From assembly GCA_937996605.1 (NCBI GenBank), contig CALKVB010000244.1:1-7921 (forward strand): a DNA stretch of 7,921 nt, in the 5' to 3' direction. The notes beneath the pieces are model-generated. The model was not told where the DNA came from. It was given only the letters and a program-made list of their open reading frames with translations, and ran no database searches. Below, piece by piece: positions 6,468-7,921 of the stretch. Every line of letters begins with the position of its first letter. The first letter of the stretch is position 1. The translations under genes and the position numbers were made by a program. The stretch is from an uncultured Oxalobacteraceae bacterium. Lineage in GTDB: Bacteria; Pseudomonadota; Gammaproteobacteria; Burkholderiales; Burkholderiaceae_D.

Positions 6468-6512
6468 GCCCCCTTTCTGCTCAGTGAAGGGAGCCAGCCT
6501 GCGCCAGCCCCC
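6468..6512 (-). promoter_or_regulatory. Two mutually exclusive hairpins in the leader of the coiled-coil gene
   Basis: In the 78-base gap before the coiled-coil gene, the minus-strand RNA can form hairpin 1: GGGGGCUGGC paired with GCUGGCUCCC (6512-6489), a 10-bp stem with three G-U pairs and a GCAG loop. Alternatively it forms hairpin 2: GCUCCCUU (6494-6487) paired with AAGGGGGC (6475-6468), 8 bp with an 11-base loop. Hairpin 2 buries the ribosome binding site AAGGGGG. Both use GCUCCC (6494-6489), so only one can form at a time. This is the layout of a translational on/off switch. The pairing is read directly from the sequence; regulation is inference, and GC-rich runs raise the chance of coincidence. 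Confidence 0.4.
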
Positions 6513-6540
6513 TCCACAGCGTCCTCAAATGATAATGTAC

Positions 6541-7182
6541 TTACCGTGCCCCGAGGCGCTTCGGCATCGCCCTCACTGGGGCTGGGCCTGCGGCCGGTGC
6601 GCTCGGTGGGGCAGCACTCGGCGGTGCGGCCGGCTTCGGACCTGCCTGCGCGGGGGCGGGCTTGCCAGTGCGGGCGGCCTGCGCGGCCTCCTCTGTCACG
6701 TGCGGCTCCACGCCACTGCCCACCGGCATCCAGCGATCAATCTGCGCATAGGTCTTGGTCGGGTCGTCCTTGCCCACCACATGCACCACTTTGCCCATGA
6801 TTTTGCGATTTTTCAGCTCGCTAAACACCACTTCATGATCCTTGCCTTCAATCTCCACCCCGGCTGCCATCGCAAACGCTTTGAATCGGCTTAGGGTCTT
6901 TTTGAGGGTCTCAGGATCTTCAGCGTTGCGGTCTGCTTTGAGCTTGCCGTTCGTCACGCGGCTATCCGTCTCGCGGACGCCCAAGTAGAACTTCTCCTCG
7001 CGTGTGATGCCAGTTACCGCGTTCGGCTCCTCTGCTGTCAACGCGACCTGCCAGCCATACACCAAATCATCTTCCTTGAACCCCAGCATCCCCTCCTCGA
7101 TGCCGTCGATGTTGAACACAATGTAGCCCGTCGGCAACTTCTCAAACGGCTCTTGAATCCCTACAGGAATTTGAAACCCCAT
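6541..7182 (-). CDS. Putative phage single-stranded DNA-binding protein (DUF669-like fold suspected)
   Basis: A 213-residue protein. Residues 1-155 look like a beta-rich OB-type domain: LPTGYIVFNIDGIE, VYGWQVALTAEE, EEKFYLGV, then a helical insert (ETLKKTLSRFKAFAMAAGVE, 91-110) and FSELKNRKIMGKVVHVVG with YAQIDRWMPV. This order is like phage SSB or DUF669-type proteins placed next to Sak4-like ATPases. Residues about 173-204 are a Pro/Ala-rich low-complexity tail with an approximate PPSA repeat, visible in DNA as two adjacent 15-base units (6599-6628). The tail ends basic (MPKRLGAR), not acidic as in bacterial SSB. The start at 7182 is preferred because GTGGAGG (7197-7191) lies 8 bases upstream; the GTG at 7197 is part of that site. 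It would coat ssDNA and assist the annealing ATPase upstream. The family call is by pattern and position only. Confidence 0.6.
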   Translation of the reverse strand: MGFQIPVGIQEPFEKLPTGYIVFNIDGIEEGMLGFKEDDLVYGWQVALTAEEPNAVTGITREEKFYLGVRETDSRVTNGKLKADRNAEDPETLKKTLSRFKAFAMAAGVEIEGKDHEVVFSELKNRKIMGKVVHVVGKDDPTKTYAQIDRWMPVGSGVEPHVTEEAAQAARTGKPAPAQAGPKPAAPPSAAPPSAPAAGPAPVRAMPKRLGAR

Positions 7183-7190
7183 GATCGAAT

Positions 7191-7221
7191 CCTCCACAGT
7201 GAAAGTGAGTAAATGACTGTG
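7191..7221 (-). promoter_or_regulatory. Inverted repeat abutting the ribosome binding site of the SSB-like gene
   Basis: CACAGT and ACTGTG form a perfect 6-bp inverted repeat (7221-7216 and 7200-7195 on the minus strand) with a 15-base spacer. Its downstream arm runs into GTGGAGG (7197-7191), the ribosome binding site of the gene starting at 7182. It could be a weak RNA hairpin limiting initiation or a protein-binding operator. Six base pairs with a 15-base loop is weak on its own. The rest of the 68-base gap (7183-7250) shows no convincing promoter. Confidence 0.3.
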
Positions 7222-7250
7222 CCTACTGTTGTCGCCCTACTGCAATGTCC

Positions 7251-7921
7251 TTATGGTTTCACCCCCTTTCCTTCCATTTTTGCCTGCCAGTTCTGCCACA
7301 GCGCCAAGTAGTGCGGCTCGCAGGGATTGGGTGCTTTCGCCGTCACACTGGTCGCGACCCACAGCGAGTCGTGGCGAGTCTGGAGCGTGCGCTTGTAGTC
7401 CTCTGTCTCGCGCCCCGACGCATCCCTGATGCGCTCCTTCATGTTCAGCTTCACGCGATAGATTTCGTCAAACCCCGGCGGCAACGCATCTTTCAACTTA
7501 CCAATGGACAGGATGCCGCGCACCACCGTATCCCCAAATTCTCCTTTGTCCTCGCCAGTGTGGTGAATCGCCACAATGTTCGTCGGCCACCAAAACGCCT
7601 GGTGCATGATGAGCCGCTCGATGTCCATTTTGGCCACCGCGTACCATTGCCGCATGTCGATACCCTCACCCTTCGCAAACATCTTTTCTGGTGTAAACGC
7701 CATCCGCTTTTGGACACGGCGCAAACACGCCTGCTGATAGAAGGTCATGGAATCAAACACCACCGCGTACCAATTGCGGGCGTCGTTGTAGAAATCGGCG
7801 AGGCGCGCCTCCACCGCATCGGCTGCGCGCGGCTCGTTAGGGTCTGGATCGACATAGCACTCAATGCGAGCCAGCAGGTTGCCCTGTGCATCCAGCACAT
7901 CCTCGGCCTCAATGCCCGCCG
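7251..7921 (-). CDS. Partial RecA-like ATPase, Sak4/AAA_24 type (5' end missing)
   Basis: The frame is open to the right edge (seven in-frame residues, AGIEAED, precede the first GTG), so the 222 visible residues are the C-terminal part and the Walker A loop lies outside the window. Visible features in order: IECYVDPDP and a helix leading to the Walker B strand WYAVVFDSM (Asp encoded at 7754-7752); a QWYAVAKMDIERLI helix; NIVAIHHTGED, a strand ending in a His-type sensor; GILSIGKLKDALPPGFDEIYRV; and a terminal TRHDSLWVATS strand. This series is characteristic of phage RecA-core ATPases of the Sak4 single-strand annealing group. Sak4 proteins usually act with a phage SSB, and the next gene downstream looks like one. 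It most likely promotes annealing or recombination during phage replication. Which subgroup it belongs to cannot be settled without the N-terminus. Confidence 0.75.
   Translation of the reverse strand, partial: AGIEAEDVLDAQGNLLARIECYVDPDPNEPRAADAVEARLADFYNDARNWYAVVFDSMTFYQQACLRRVQKRMAFTPEKMFAKGEGIDMRQWYAVAKMDIERLIMHQAFWWPTNIVAIHHTGEDKGEFGDTVVRGILSIGKLKDALPPGFDEIYRVKLNMKERIRDASGRETEDYKRTLQTRHDSLWVATSVTAKAPNPCEPHYLALWQNWQAKMEGKGVKP

Noticed and set aside
6489..6512. Rho-independent terminator after the SSB-like gene
   Set aside because: The hairpin is present but is followed by UUCACU, not a U-run, so termination is not supported; it is reported as part of a possible leader switch instead.
7221..7245. 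CAGTAGG direct repeat (two copies, 16 bases apart) upstream of the SSB-like gene
   Set aside because: Two 7-base copies are too little to call an operator or iteron, and no promoter elements line up with them.

Overview
The window looks like part of a tailed bacteriophage genome (Caudoviricetes or a related prophage). It has a compact run of phage-type replication and recombination genes, almost no intergenic DNA, tight or overlapping gene junctions, and a large alanine-rich protein of virion type reading toward that run. No host genes, tRNAs, rRNAs, insertion sequences or CRISPR arrays were seen. Strong GGAGG-type ribosome binding sites point to a bacterial host that uses canonical Shine-Dalgarno initiation. 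The lipoprotein gene fits a host with lipoprotein processing, and a Gram-negative host is likely but not proven.

Layout. Positions 3-1430 (plus strand) hold the 3' part of a large helical protein, probably an internal virion or other structural protein, open at the left edge. Everything else is on the minus strand and is read from right to left: a partial RecA-like ATPase of the Sak4/AAA_24 type (7921-7251, 5' end outside the window), a putative ssDNA-binding protein (7182-6541), a coiled-coil phage protein of unknown function (6462-5806), a family A DNA polymerase carrying an N-terminal uracil-DNA-glycosylase-like domain and a 3'-5' exonuclease domain (5802-3187), a 78-residue unknown protein overlapping the polymerase 3' end (3254-3018), a DUF3987-like P-loop ATPase or helicase (2996-1725), a 71-residue lipoprotein (1728-1513) and a 31-residue membrane peptide (1509-1414). 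The two strands converge and overlap by 17 bases at 1414-1430.

How the genes fit together. The Sak4-like ATPase with an SSB-like partner is a recognised phage single-strand annealing module. The polymerase and the DUF3987-like ATPase would carry out and drive DNA synthesis. Junctions are tight: the polymerase ribosome binding site is built from the last codons of the preceding gene, and helicase and lipoprotein share an ATGA. This suggests one polycistronic message with translational coupling. The two envelope-directed small genes at the end of a replication operon are out of place functionally and are among the more interesting items.

Most notable points: the UDG-like domain fused to the polymerase, as in SPO1-type phage polymerases, with several substituted active-site positions; unusual residues in polymerase motifs B and C and in exonuclease motif II; a pair of mutually exclusive hairpins that could mask or expose the ribosome binding site of the coiled-coil gene; and two very small genes supported by strong ribosome binding sites.
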